Shown one piece after another: positions 24,436-33,130 of a stretch of DNA of 64,000 nt. The stretch covers positions 272,000 to 335,999 of the forward strand of contig NZ_JAEUAK010000006.1 of assembly GCF_019511345.1 (NCBI RefSeq). Direction: 5' to 3'. The first letter of the stretch is position 1; each line of letters begins with the position of its first letter. The notes below the pieces were generated by a model. That model made no database searches and was not told the DNA's origin. It saw only the letters and a list, made by a program, of their open reading frames with translations. A program made the translations under genes and the position numbers. Origin of the DNA: Rhizobium mesosinicum. Lineage in GTDB: Bacteria > Pseudomonadota > Alphaproteobacteria > Rhizobiales > Rhizobiaceae.

Positions 24436-25407
24436 ATGCCTAAATTCCTGCGCACGCTCTATGATGTGGTCTACGACGCCATCTGCCACCTCATCGAAGA
24501 CGACGGCTTCGCCATGGCAAGCCATGTTGCACTTTCCACCCTGCTTGCAGTCTTTCCCTTTCTGATCTTCGGCACTGCGCTTGCCAATTTTCTCGGTGCC
24601 GACCAATTTTCTACCACGGCCATCCATCTGATCTTCGATACGTGGCCGGAAGCCATCGCCAAGCCCCTTGCCGACCAGGTGGTGCAGGTATTGACGATCC
24701 CTCGCGGCGGGCTGCTGACCATCTCTGTGCTTGCGGCTGCCTATTTCGCCTCGAACGGCGTCGAGGCGCTCAGAATCTCGCTCAATCGCGCCTATCGTGT
24801 GCAGGAAACCCGGCCCTGGTATCTCACGCGTCTAGCGAGCCTCGGCTATGTGCTTATCGCTGTGATCATCTTTGCAGCCATCAGCATTCTACTTGTCGCA
24901 GTTCCCGTCGGTCTTGATTATGCACGCGACTGGCTGATGCATAACGACACGCTCGAATGGCTTCCCGTCACGATCCGTCAATGGTTGCCCGTTATCGTCG
25001 ATACACTCGAAATTGTTTTCAGCTGGCGCATTTATGGCACGCTCGTCATGCTGACAATTGCCCTTCTTGTGGTCCATCTCTGGTTGCCCGCCGGCAAGCG
25101 TCGCGTTTTCGACGTCGTTCCGGGCGTGTTTCTGACCTTGGTAGCCTGGCTCATAGGCGCGCTTATCTTTGCCTATTATCTTGCGACCTTCGCCAATTAC
25201 ACGGCTACCTATGCCGGTCTGGCGTCCGTCATGATCGTGCTGATCTTTCTCTATATGGTGGGGGTCATCTTCATCGTCGGCGCGGAGATCAATGCAGCGC
25301 TCATGAAGTTCCGGGTGCTGCGCAATTTCTCGCGAACTTTCTCGGTGGTCGGACGTGACCACGCTGCTGGCTCAAAGTCCGACAAGACGGCGAATATCGG
25401 CAGCTGA
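24436..25407 (+). CDS. YihY/BrkB-family inner-membrane protein
   Basis: A 323-residue protein with about six helices and the family features YDVVYDAICHLIEDDGFAMA at the start, ASNGVEALRISLNRAY after the second helix, and YAGLASVMIVLIFLYMVGVIF near the end. The family was once labelled ribonuclease BN in error; its function is not known, and transport is only a suggestion. ATG 24436 has GGAAG five bases upstream; TTG 24424 is open too. It overlaps the end of the convergent gluQRS gene by 36 bases. Confidence 0.88.
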   Translation: MPKFLRTLYDVVYDAICHLIEDDGFAMASHVALSTLLAVFPFLIFGTALANFLGADQFSTTAIHLIFDTWPEAIAKPLADQVVQVLTIPRGGLLTISVLAAAYFASNGVEALRISLNRAYRVQETRPWYLTRLASLGYVLIAVIIFAAISILLVAVPVGLDYARDWLMHNDTLEWLPVTIRQWLPVIVDTLEIVFSWRIYGTLVMLTIALLVVHLWLPAGKRRVFDVVPGVFLTLVAWLIGALIFAYYLATFANYTATYAGLASVMIVLIFLYMVGVIFIVGAEINAALMKFRVLRNFSRTFSVVGRDHAAGSKSDKTANIGS

Positions 25408-26253
25408 CAGCCCTTTGGCACGCAGTTCCGCAAGGCCGGTATCGCCCTCGCTCTTTGAAAGCTTGCGGCCATCTGCATCCACGACGAGGCGATGATGGTG
25501 GTAGAGGGGCTGCGGCAGGTTGAGCAGGTTCTGCAGCAGCCTGTGCACCGAGGTGGCGTGGAAGAGGTCGAGGCCGCGCACGACATGGGTCACGCCCTGC
25601 AGCGCATCATCGATGACGACGGAGAGATGGTAGCTGGAGGGGGCATCCGAGCGTGACAGAACGACGTCGCCCCAGGCGGCGGGCTCGGCCAGGATTTCGC
25701 CCTTTCGTTCATCGCCGGTCTCCGTCCAGAACAGCGGTTCGCCGATCACGTCCAATGCCCTGTTCATGTCGAGCCGCCAGGCATGTTTGAGACCGGAGAC
25801 CAGCATCGCATCGCGTTCTTCCTCGCTGCGGTCACGGTCGTCCGCTGGGTAGTGCGGCATGCCGTCCGGATCGCGCGGCCAGGTTTCGTCCATTCTCTCA
25901 TAGGCGGCGACGCGTGTTTTGACTTCACCGCGCGTCAGGAAAGAAGGATAAACCAGTCCGCGTTCGATCAGTGAATGAAGGGCCGCCTGGTATTCGGAAA
26001 AATGTTCCTGCTGGCGACGGACCGGCTGTTCCCACTCAATGCCAAGCAATTCGAGATCGGTGTAGATGCCGGATTCGAATTCGGGTGTACAACGCGTCAG
26101 ATCGATGTCTTCGATACGCAGCAGCAGCCGACCGTCTGCGGCCTTGGCCATGTCATCGTTCAGGAAAGCCGACAGCGCGTGACCGAGATGCAGCGGCCCA
26201 TTGGGGCTCGGGGCGAAACGGAAAACGGGTTTTTGACGCGGAGTCGTGATCAT
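25372..26253 (-). CDS. gluQRS: Glutamyl-Q tRNA(Asp) synthetase
   Basis: A 293-residue paralogue of the glutamyl-tRNA synthetase catalytic domain without the anticodon-binding part, which attaches glutamate to queuosine 34 of tRNA-Asp. The HIGH-type motif is HLGH (22-25) in FAPSPNGPLHLGH, and the KMSKS-type motif is KLSKS (about 264-268). The length is right for GluQRS and too short for GltX. ATG 26253 is the family start but overlaps the start codon of the divergent glycosylase gene; ATG 26268 would add five residues. Confidence 0.9.
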   Translation of the reverse strand: MITTPRQKPVFRFAPSPNGPLHLGHALSAFLNDDMAKAADGRLLLRIEDIDLTRCTPEFESGIYTDLELLGIEWEQPVRRQQEHFSEYQAALHSLIERGLVYPSFLTRGEVKTRVAAYERMDETWPRDPDGMPHYPADDRDRSEEERDAMLVSGLKHAWRLDMNRALDVIGEPLFWTETGDERKGEILAEPAAWGDVVLSRSDAPSSYHLSVVIDDALQGVTHVVRGLDLFHATSVHRLLQNLLNLPQPLYHHHRLVVDADGRKLSKSEGDTGLAELRAKGLSAADIRRLVGL

Positions 26254-26938
26254 GCTTTCTTTTGACATGGATTTGAAGCGATCGCGAGGCAAGGTGCGGG
26301 TCATCGTCAATGAAAAGGATATTGAAGAGGGGCTTGCCGCTCTTGTTGCTCTCGATCCACGGCTCATGGCGATTGCCAGGGAAGCCGGTCCTGTTCCGCT
26401 CAGGCTGCGCGAGCCGGGCTTTGCCGGCCTTGCCCATATCATCGTTTCGCAGATGGTATCTCGCGCCAGCGCCGAGGCGATCTGGCGGCGGATGCAGCCG
26501 GCGAGCGGACTGCTGAGCGCGGAGACCTACCTCCTGTTTCATCCAGAGGCCTGGCGCGAATTCGGGCTTTCCCGCGCCAAGGCCGACGCGCTGACGCGGA
26601 TTGCGCAAGCCGTCGCTTCCGGGCGAATCGATCTGCAAGGGCTGGTTCAAAAGCCACCTGCCGAGGCGCTCGCGGAACTGACTGCGCAGAAGGGAATCGG
26701 GCCGTGGACGGCAGAGGTCTATTTGATGTTCTGCGGCGGGCATGCGGATGTTTTTCCGGCGGGTGACGTGGCGCTTCAGGCGGCGGTCGCTGCGGCATTC
26801 GGTCTCGCTGAACGCCCGCAAGCCAAGGTGCTTGCAGGGCTTGCGGAAATCTGGTCGCCCTGGCGCTCGGTGGCAGCCAGGCTCTTCTGGGCTTATTACG
26901 CCGCAAAAATGCGTCGCGACGTGCTGCCGATCGGCTAA
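26252..26938 (+). CDS. DNA-3-methyladenine glycosylase II family (AlkA-type HhH-GPD)
   Basis: A 228-residue base-excision repair glycosylase that would remove alkylated purines. The helix-hairpin-helix is AQKGIGPWTAEVYLM and the catalytic aspartate is in VFPAGDVALQAA; FAGLAHIIVSQMVS starts the HhH-GPD domain. The N-terminal AlkA mixed domain is missing, so it is the short form common in alphaproteobacteria. ATG 26252 has GCGGAG eight bases upstream; GTG 26246 and ATG 26267 are alternatives. Its start overlaps that of the divergent gluQRS gene. Confidence 0.88.
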   Translation: MLSFDMDLKRSRGKVRVIVNEKDIEEGLAALVALDPRLMAIAREAGPVPLRLREPGFAGLAHIIVSQMVSRASAEAIWRRMQPASGLLSAETYLLFHPEAWREFGLSRAKADALTRIAQAVASGRIDLQGLVQKPPAEALAELTAQKGIGPWTAEVYLMFCGGHADVFPAGDVALQAAVAAAFGLAERPQAKVLAGLAEIWSPWRSVAARLFWAYYAAKMRRDVLPIG

Positions 26939-27050
26939 CGGGTTCCGTCCCTCAATTTGCCTTTATCCCCTGAATTTATTGGACTTCACAATCCTGTAAC
27001 AACCGGCCTAATATACAAGTGCAGATGCCGAATCGATCCAGGAGGGCTCC

Positions 27051-27608
27051 TTGACGATTGCAGTCTCACCACAGGCCCTGCCAGCGCTCGTCCTGAACGC
27101 TGACTACCGGCCACTGAGTTATTACCCCTTGTCGCTGTGGTCCTGGCAGGACGCGATCAAGGCGGTATTTCTCGACCGTGTGAACATCATTGCGGAATAC
27201 GAGCACGAGGTTTCCTCACCGAGCTTCTCGATGCGGCTGCCGAGTGTCGTATGCCTAAAAACTTACGTTCAGCCGTCACGCAATCCCGCCTTCACCCGTT
27301 TCAATGTCTTCCTGCGCGACCGGTTCGAGTGCCAGTATTGCGGCGCTCATGACGATCTGACTTTCGACCACGTCATTCCACGTGCCCATGGCGGCGAGAC
27401 GACCTGGGAGAATGTCGTGGCGGCGTGTTCGCCCTGCAATCTGCGCAAGGGCAGCAAGCTTCCGAAGCAGGCAAGCATGTTCCCGGCGCAGAAGCCGTAC
27501 CAGCCGACCGTGCAGGATCTGCACAATAACGGCCGGCTCTTCCCGCCGAACTATCTACACGATAGCTGGCTCGACTACCTCTACTGGGATACCGAGCTGC
27601 AGCCCTGA
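27051..27608 (+). CDS. HNH endonuclease family protein
   Basis: A 185-residue protein with an N-terminal part (LVLNADYRPLSYYPLSLWSW) and a C-terminal HNH fold: zinc knuckles C94xxC97 (CQYC) and C126xxC129 (CSPC), catalytic His107 in TFDHVIPRAHGG, and Asn130. This is a widely conserved chromosomal HNH family without known restriction partners here; its substrate is unknown. The start is TTG 27051, four bases after an AGGAGGG ribosome-binding site, which decides the start. It converges with dsbB. Confidence 0.9.
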   Translation: MTIAVSPQALPALVLNADYRPLSYYPLSLWSWQDAIKAVFLDRVNIIAEYEHEVSSPSFSMRLPSVVCLKTYVQPSRNPAFTRFNVFLRDRFECQYCGAHDDLTFDHVIPRAHGGETTWENVVAACSPCNLRKGSKLPKQASMFPAQKPYQPTVQDLHNNGRLFPPNYLHDSWLDYLYWDTELQP

Positions 27609-27617
27609 TCGAATTGA

Positions 27618-28133
27618 TTACGCGGTCTTCTTCACGCTCCAGAATGCGAAGGCTGCGAGGATCAGGCTTGCGATCACATTCCAACCCGCAAAAGACAGGC
27701 CGAGAACGCGCAGTGCTGCGTCCGTGCAGGACGGGCCTTTGATCGTGTTCAGTTCGCCCAGGAGATCGCCGGCATTGGTGGTCATGCTGCTTGCGGTGGT
27801 CGAGCAGGTGGCGGGGCCTGGCCAGAAGTGCCACTCCACGCCTGAGTGATAGACCCCCATGCCGGCGCCCACGAGCATCAGGATGCCGACCGCGAGAATG
27901 ATGGCGCGCGTCATCCAGTTCGGCAGGCCGAGGAGGGCGGCTACCGCGCCAACGATCGCGATCGGAATACCATAGTAGTAGGGCTGGCGCTGCAGCAGGC
28001 AGAGCGCGCAGGGAATATAGCCGCCGATATACTGGAAGCCGAGAGCCGTTCCGACGACCACTGCCATGGCGACGGCAAGCAGCAGAGAGAGGGTGAAGCC
28101 CGGGCGGGCAAGCGGCGAGGCGGTGGCATTCAT
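27618..28133 (-). CDS. dsbB: Disulfide bond formation protein B (DsbB family)
   Basis: A 171-residue inner-membrane protein with four helices. Redox pairs are C42xxC45 (PCALCLLQR) in the first loop and Cys110/Cys136 in the second, with the quinone-contacting Arg after CLLQ. It would reoxidise DsbA with quinone as acceptor. ATG 28133 has GGAG upstream. It follows the YqaA-like gene on the same strand with 22 bases between, and no dsbA is in view. Confidence 0.9.
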   Translation of the reverse strand: MNATASPLARPGFTLSLLLAVAMAVVVGTALGFQYIGGYIPCALCLLQRQPYYYGIPIAIVGAVAALLGLPNWMTRAIILAVGILMLVGAGMGVYHSGVEWHFWPGPATCSTTASSMTTNAGDLLGELNTIKGPSCTDAALRVLGLSFAGWNVIASLILAAFAFWSVKKTA

Positions 28134-28155
28134 GGCGGAGCTCCGCGAAGTTGGC

Positions 28156-28746
28156 TCAGTGGGCAAAATATCGGTAGGCTAGATATAGCACGATCACGAC
28201 CGCAGCGCCGATGCCGACGATCTGGCCGAGGCGCTTCTCGATGAAGTGGCGGATCGGCTCGCCGTAACGACGCAGCAGCCAGGCAAGGAACAGGAAACGG
28301 GCGCCGCGGGCGATGATCGCCGAGACGATGAAGAGCGGCAGGCTGACATGAATGACGCCTGATAGAATCGTGACGATCTTGATTGGTGGCAGATGCGCCA
28401 GGCCCGAAGTGACGAGGAGCAGCAGGATCGTCTCATAAGTGACGTAGGATTTCATCTGCTCGAATTGATCGAGCTTTCCATAAAATTCCAGAACCGGGCG
28501 TGCCACGGTTTCGTAGGCAAAATAGCCGAGCGCCCAGCCGGCGATGCCGCCCAGCACCGATGCGACCGTGGCGACGATCGCGTAGCGATAGGAGCGTTCG
28601 GGCTTCGCAAGCGCCATCGGCAGGAAGAGCACGTCAGCGGGGACCAGAAAGACGGAGCTTTCGACGAAGGCGATGACGGCGAGCCAGACTTCGGCCGATT
28701 TCTTCGAGGCCAGAGACATGGTCCAGTCGTAAAGTCTGCGGAGCAT
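28156..28746 (-). CDS. YqaA-family (VTT/DedA-like) membrane protein
   Basis: A 196-residue polytopic protein of the VTT/SNARE-associated superfamily. Seen are FVESSVFLVPADVLFLPMAL (about 26-45), the glycine-rich GGIAGWALGYFAYE, and HLPPIKIVTILSGV, which are the YqaA-branch features. DedA/VTT proteins are tied to lipid scrambling and envelope stress, but this branch is not characterised. ATG 28746 (MLRRLYD) fits best; nine upstream residues are open. It leads into dsbB. Confidence 0.86.
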   Translation of the reverse strand: MLRRLYDWTMSLASKKSAEVWLAVIAFVESSVFLVPADVLFLPMALAKPERSYRYAIVATVASVLGGIAGWALGYFAYETVARPVLEFYGKLDQFEQMKSYVTYETILLLLVTSGLAHLPPIKIVTILSGVIHVSLPLFIVSAIIARGARFLFLAWLLRRYGEPIRHFIEKRLGQIVGIGAAVVIVLYLAYRYFAH

Positions 28747-28945
28747 CCGTTTCCTTTCTCTGTTGCAACGCACAAAGCATTAGGGGGCGATCACGGTGCT
28801 GTAAATGCTCGGCCTGTGGCTTCCTGGCGTTCCCGCTGAAAATTTTCGTGATCTGATGCAGGTATTCCCTCCCAATATCTTGCGGGATGGCAAAAGCGCC
28901 AAACTAGGTCAGGCTGGGTTCTCGTTCGACGAATCCGGGCATGTC

Positions 28946-29245
28946 ATGAAATTCAGGGTCATAGAGGGCGGGCTCAGTTCCGCAGGGGAGCGGGATAGGC
29001 AAGCGAGCGGTCGTGGGCCGGGGCGCGAGGATATCCGGCGCGAGGCGGCTCGTCGTTTGAGCGCCAGCGGCTATCACCGTTCCCGCATCATGGAAGCAGC
29101 CGGCGTGCCGATATCGCCGGCGTTGCAATATTTCGCCATGCAGATCGATTTCGCTGCAGATGCCATCTGCCGGCTCGATCCCATCCCGGCCGATTTTCGT
29201 TCCGATCTTTACTGGCCGAAGCTGGATGACGCTGCGACGGCGTGA
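28946..29245 (+). CDS. Small conserved-looking protein, function unknown
   Basis: A 99-residue soluble protein that I do not assign to a named family. It begins MKFRVIEGG, has a basic glycine-rich linker, then a helical part (REAARRLSASGYHRSRIMEA) and a tryptophan-containing end (RSDLYWPKL). The frame is open back to ATG 28805, but the 47 added residues look less structured, and neither start has a strong ribosome-binding site. It converges with the antiporter gene. A gene is likely from composition and from bounded position, yet the start is uncertain. Confidence 0.6.
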   Translation: MKFRVIEGGLSSAGERDRQASGRGPGREDIRREAARRLSASGYHRSRIMEAAGVPISPALQYFAMQIDFAADAICRLDPIPADFRSDLYWPKLDDAATA

Positions 29246-29266
29246 TCGGGCTTGCGCTCCGAGCGC

Positions 29267-31012
29267 CTACGACAGGTCCATGGATTTTTCCCACTGCTGG
29301 CGCATGACGTTCATCTCGGTGCGCTTCTGCGCCATTTCGCTGACGATGGTGCGAAGGTTCGGGTGGCGAGACATGAACATGTTGAAGTCACGCCGCTCCA
29401 GTACTTCGAACTGGCAGAAATCGACAGCGATGACATCGGCCGTGCGACGTCCGCCGCTGAGCAGCGCCATTTCGCCGAAAAAGGCACCGGGCTCGAGCCG
29501 CACAGCGCCGCTTGCCAGCCGCACCTCTACCGCACCGGAGGAGATGAAATACATGCTGTCGCCGCGGTCGCCGCGGCGGATGACGCGTTCGCCGGGTGAG
29601 GCGAGTTTGGGGTTGAACAGCAGGAGGAGTTCTTCGAGCGCGTCCTCGCCAACTTCGGAGAAGAGCGGGAAAGTCTCGACCAACTGCTGGATCCGCAGAT
29701 AATGCTGACGCGCGCGCTCCTCGCCTAGTGCCCTGATCTTTTCCAGTTCCCGCGCCAAGGCGTCCTGGTTTTTCCGGCCGTAGCCTTCGTAGATGCGCGG
29801 CCACTTCACCTTGATCTGGCGGTTCAGCTTCTCCGCCACGAAGATCACGAGGGGGTTCACCGTGATGGAAAGGATTGCTGCGGCAAGGATCAGATCCTGT
29901 CCTTCATGCGGCAGGAGCCCGAGCGAAACGCCGAGGCCGGCAAGGATGAAGGAGAATTCGCCGATCTGGGCAAGGCCGCCGGCAGCCGTCAGGCCCATTC
30001 CGATCGGATAGCGCAACAGGGCGACGATCCCGAAAGAGATGATTGCCTTGCCGACGATGATCAGCGCCAACGCGCCGATAACAGCCAAAGGCTGACGCAC
30101 GATGACCGACGGATCGAAGAGCATGCCGACCGAGACGAAAAAGAGCACCGAAAAGGCATTCTGCAGCGGCAGGGAGTCGGCGGCGGCGCGATGGCTGAGG
30201 TGGGATTCGCTCATGACCACGCCGGCGAAGAAGGCACCCAGCGCAAAGGAAACGCCGAAGATCGCCGCCGAGCCGAAGGCGATGCCGAGCGCAATGGCGA
30301 GCACTGTGAGCGTGAAGAGTTCACGCGAGCCGGTGCGGGCGATCAAAGTCAAAAGCCAGGGCACGATGCGCGGCCCGAGGAAGATCGCCATGGCGGCAAA
30401 GGCTCCGACCTTCAGCAGGGTGAGGGCGATCGTGGCCGAAAGCGGCAGGTCGAGACCATGCGAGGCGGTGTCGCTCGCATGTCCGCCCAGAAGTTCGGCG
30501 AGGGCCGGCAGCAGCACGAGCGCCAGTACCATGGCGAGATCCTCGACGATCAACCAGCCGACGGCTACGCGCCCGCCGGCGGTATTGACGAGGTTGCGAT
30601 CTTCCAGCGCTTTCAGGAGCACGACCGTGCTGGCAACCGAAAGGCTGAGGCCGAAGACGATACCGGCGCCGAGGCTCCAGCCCCAGAATTCGCCAAGGCC
30701 GACGCCGAGCAAGGTGGCAAGCAGGATCTGGCCAATCGCGCCCGGCACGGCGATGCCGCGCACAGCCAAAAGATCGGATGCGGAGAAGTGCAGACCGACG
30801 CCGAACATCAGCAGGATCACGCCCATTTCGGCGAGCTGGCTCGCAAGCTCCGTGTCGGCGACAAAGCCCGGTGTGAATGGTCCCATGAGAATGCCGGCGA
30901 AGAGATAGCCGACCAGCGGCGGCAGTCGCAGCCTGTCGGCGCAATAGCCAAGAACCGCCGCAAAGACGAAGCTTACAGCCACCGTCGCAATCAATCCCGC
31001 TTCCTGATGCAT
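29267..31012 (-). CDS. CPA2-family cation/proton antiporter with C-terminal cyclic-nucleotide-binding domain
   Basis: A 581-residue protein. The first 390 residues hold about twelve to thirteen helices of the Na_H_exchanger (KefB/YbaL-like) domain, including LPPLVGYLFAGILMGPF and the GWLIVEDLAMVLAL region with the ion-site Glu-Asp pair. There is no RCK/TrkA-N domain; instead the C-terminus (about 440-570) is a cyclic-nucleotide-binding domain with phosphate-binding cassette GAFFGEMALLSGGRRTADV. It probably exchanges K+ or Na+ for protons at the inner membrane, gated by cAMP or cGMP. Start ATG 31012 (MHQEAGL); a 5-residue longer start exists. Confidence 0.88.
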   Translation of the reverse strand: MHQEAGLIATVAVSFVFAAVLGYCADRLRLPPLVGYLFAGILMGPFTPGFVADTELASQLAEMGVILLMFGVGLHFSASDLLAVRGIAVPGAIGQILLATLLGVGLGEFWGWSLGAGIVFGLSLSVASTVVLLKALEDRNLVNTAGGRVAVGWLIVEDLAMVLALVLLPALAELLGGHASDTASHGLDLPLSATIALTLLKVGAFAAMAIFLGPRIVPWLLTLIARTGSRELFTLTVLAIALGIAFGSAAIFGVSFALGAFFAGVVMSESHLSHRAAADSLPLQNAFSVLFFVSVGMLFDPSVIVRQPLAVIGALALIIVGKAIISFGIVALLRYPIGMGLTAAGGLAQIGEFSFILAGLGVSLGLLPHEGQDLILAAAILSITVNPLVIFVAEKLNRQIKVKWPRIYEGYGRKNQDALARELEKIRALGEERARQHYLRIQQLVETFPLFSEVGEDALEELLLLFNPKLASPGERVIRRGDRGDSMYFISSGAVEVRLASGAVRLEPGAFFGEMALLSGGRRTADVIAVDFCQFEVLERRDFNMFMSRHPNLRTIVSEMAQKRTEMNVMRQQWEKSMDLS

Positions 31013-31170
31013 CCGCCCTCTCACAATGCCCCGCGGCCGGCACTTTAGGATGAAGCGCCGGCAAAGTTAAAGAGTTGATTTGGATGGATTAGACCTGGAT
31101 GGCCGGCTTTTTGAGCGGAACCACTAAGCTCCCGTGTCGTTGCTTATACATGAAGACAAGGAGAAGAAAG

Positions 31171-31476
31171 ATGCGAAAGATCATCATCAACTGCGCAATC
31201 GCAGCCCTGGCCCTGGGCTCGGCTGCAGCGCCTGCAATGGCAGACAGCGTTACGGTCACACGCGAGCGTTCCTATGATGGATATGACGGATATGACCGGT
31301 ATGACCGCGACAGGGTCCGCCCCGGCGTTACCATCAGTGATCGCGGCATTACGTTCGGCGCGGTGCGCGAACGCGATCGCTGGCGCGATCGGGACCGTGA
31401 CCGCTGCTACACGCGTAGCGTGACCCGTCAGACCGATGAAGGTACTGTCACAAAAACAGTAAGGCGGTGTGACTAA
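31171..31476 (+). CDS. Small secreted protein, Tyr/Asp/Arg-rich
   Basis: A 101-residue protein with a clear signal peptide (INCAIAALALGSAAAPAMA, cleavage predicted after AMA). The mature part has a short repeated pattern YDGYDGYDRYDRDR, then GVTISDRGITFG, an Arg/Asp-rich stretch and a C-terminus with two cysteines (RCYTRSVTRQ and VRRCD) that could form one disulfide. It probably resides in the periplasm. ATG 31171 has AAGGAG seven bases upstream; ATG 31150 is a poorer choice. I do not recognise a named domain. Confidence 0.78.
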   Translation: MRKIIINCAIAALALGSAAAPAMADSVTVTRERSYDGYDGYDRYDRDRVRPGVTISDRGITFGAVRERDRWRDRDRDRCYTRSVTRQTDEGTVTKTVRRCD

Positions 31477-31532
31477 GCAGCAGGCTGGGGCTCTGTATTT
31501 CGCGGAACTTCAGCATCGTCCGCCACGGATAG

Positions 31533-31558
31533 TGCCCTCGCCCTTGAGGGCGTGGGCA
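31533..31558. terminator. Strong hairpin between secreted-protein gene and tRNA-Leu
   Basis: TGCCCTCGCCC and GGGCGTGGGCA form an 11-pair stem with one T-T mismatch around a TTGA loop. It lies between the plus-strand secreted-protein gene and the minus-strand tRNA, so it could terminate either, but neither side carries a U-tract. Confidence 0.35.
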
Positions 31559-31589
31559 AGCACAAAAGGAATATGCTGTTGGAGACATT

Positions 31590-31674
31590 TGGTGCCCCAT
31601 GCCGGGGTCGAACCAGCACTTCTTTCGAAACTCGATTTTGAGTCGAGCGCGTCTACCAATTCCGCCAATGGGGC
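31590..31674 (-). tRNA. tRNA-Leu (anticodon CAA)
   Basis: Read on the minus strand the molecule starts GCCCCAT, ends ATGGGGC-A-CCA, and so closes a seven-pair acceptor stem with an encoded CCA (31590-31592). The D-arm has GGCGGAATTGGTAGACGC, the anticodon arm CGACTCAAAATCG shows CAA, a class II variable arm follows, and the T-arm is GGTTCGACCCC. The long variable arm and CAA anticodon identify leucine (UUG codons). Length is 85 bases with CCA. Confidence 0.97.
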
Positions 31675-31758
31675 AGCGAAATACGAGGCGGCTGTCTAAC
31701 ATGCGTTCGCCCGCGCGTGCAAGACGGCGGGCGAAGTTTTGGCGCTTAGAAGTGTGGT

Positions 31759-33054
31759 TTAGTGGGCGACTGCCTCACTTGAGGCAGTGAGGCCGGATTT
31801 CTTCAGCGTAATAGCGAGAACCGAGGCCAATAGGCAGAAGGCGCCGGCGATGAAGAAGGCCGGCAGGTAGCTTTCCAGCGCTGTGCGCGACAGGCCGGCA
31901 CCATAAGCTGCGGTGGCAGCACCAAGCTGATGACCGGCGAAGACCCAGCCGAAGACGAGGCCGGCTTTTTCACGGCCGAAGCGGTCGGCGGCGATCTTGA
32001 CTGTCGGCGGCACGGTGGCGATCCAGTCCAGACCATAGAAGACGGCGAAGATCGACAGGCCGTAGAAGCTGAAATCGCTGAAAGGCAGGAAGAGCAGCGA
32101 GAGGCCGCGCAGGCCGTAATACCAGAACAGCAGCCAGCGGTTATCGACGCGGTCTGAGAGCCAGCCGGAGCCGATCGTACCGAAGAAATCGAAGATGCCC
32201 ATGACGGCGAGAACGCTGGCGGCTGCGACCGGCACAATGCCGAAATCGCCGCAAAGTGTGACGAAATGGGTCTGGATGAGGCCGTTGGTGCTGAGGCCGC
32301 AGATGAAGAAGGTGGCAAACAGGATCCAGAAGGTCGAGGTCGTCGAAATATCCCTGAGAACTGTGATCGGTGTTGCAAGCGCTGCGGCGAGCGTGCCGCG
32401 GGCAGGGGCCGGCGTCACCTGGGTTTCGCCGACCGAAGGCAGGTTCACGTCCGAGGGACGGTCACGCATGAAGAGCAGCACGAGAAGGGCCGCGACCATG
32501 ATCATCGCGCAGACGAAGAAGACGGTGGCGCGCCAGCCGTAGCGTTCCGTCAGTTCCGCCATCAGCGGCAGGAAAACGAGCTGGCCGGTTGCTGAGCTTG
32601 CCGAGAGCATGCCGACGACGAGGCCGCGATGCTTGACGAACCAGCGTGTGGAGACCGTGGCCGCCAGCACCATGGCCGTCAGGCCGGTACCGAAGCCGAC
32701 GACGATGCCCCAGAGCGCCAGCAGATGCCAAAGCTTGGTCATGAACAACGAGCCCACGAAGCCTGCGCCGATCAGGGCAAGCGCGAAGACGATGACCTTG
32801 CGGACACCGAAATAATTCATGAAGGCGGCTGCGAAGGGACCCATAAGGCCGAAGAGGATCAGGCGAATGGCGAGGGCGGAGGAAATTTGGGAGGTTTCCC
32901 AGCCGAATTCGTCCTGCAGCGGCTTGATGAGGACGCCCGGTGCGCCCATTGCGCCGGCGGTTACCAGCATGGTCAGGAAGGTGGCGGCGACGACGACCCA
33001 TCCATAGTGAATGTTTCGCCGGGCAAGGGATGATGCAAGGACTGCAGAGACCAT
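31759..33054 (-). CDS. MFS transporter, divergent from a TetR regulator
   Basis: A 431-residue major facilitator protein with about twelve helices. After NIHYGWVVVAATFLTML come GAPGVLIKPLQDEFGW and VGFGTGLTAMVLAATVSTRWF, features of the oxalate/formate-type MFS branch (monocarboxylate or drug efflux); the exact substrate is not told by sequence. It is divergent from the tetR-type gene with 125 bases between the starts, holding two matching palindromes, so its expression is probably repressed by that regulator. ATG 33054 was chosen; TTG 33060 would add two residues. Confidence 0.9.
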   Translation of the reverse strand: MVSAVLASSLARRNIHYGWVVVAATFLTMLVTAGAMGAPGVLIKPLQDEFGWETSQISSALAIRLILFGLMGPFAAAFMNYFGVRKVIVFALALIGAGFVGSLFMTKLWHLLALWGIVVGFGTGLTAMVLAATVSTRWFVKHRGLVVGMLSASSATGQLVFLPLMAELTERYGWRATVFFVCAMIMVAALLVLLFMRDRPSDVNLPSVGETQVTPAPARGTLAAALATPITVLRDISTTSTFWILFATFFICGLSTNGLIQTHFVTLCGDFGIVPVAAASVLAVMGIFDFFGTIGSGWLSDRVDNRWLLFWYYGLRGLSLLFLPFSDFSFYGLSIFAVFYGLDWIATVPPTVKIAADRFGREKAGLVFGWVFAGHQLGAATAAYGAGLSRTALESYLPAFFIAGAFCLLASVLAITLKKSGLTASSEAVAH

Positions 33055-33101
33055 GGGCAAATTCCGTTATGACGTGAGGATCATATACAAGACCGCTTTA
33101 C

Positions 33102-33115
33102 ATGACGGTCATCAT
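33102..33115. promoter_or_regulatory. Candidate TetR operator, site 1
   Basis: ATGACGGTCATCAT matches site 2 at 12 of 14 positions and contains the perfect 5-1-5 palindrome ATGAC-G-GTCAT. It lies in the MFS/TetR divergent intergenic space, 29 bases from site 2. Confidence 0.65.
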
Positions 33116-33130
33116 ATTTGTTGCGTATTG

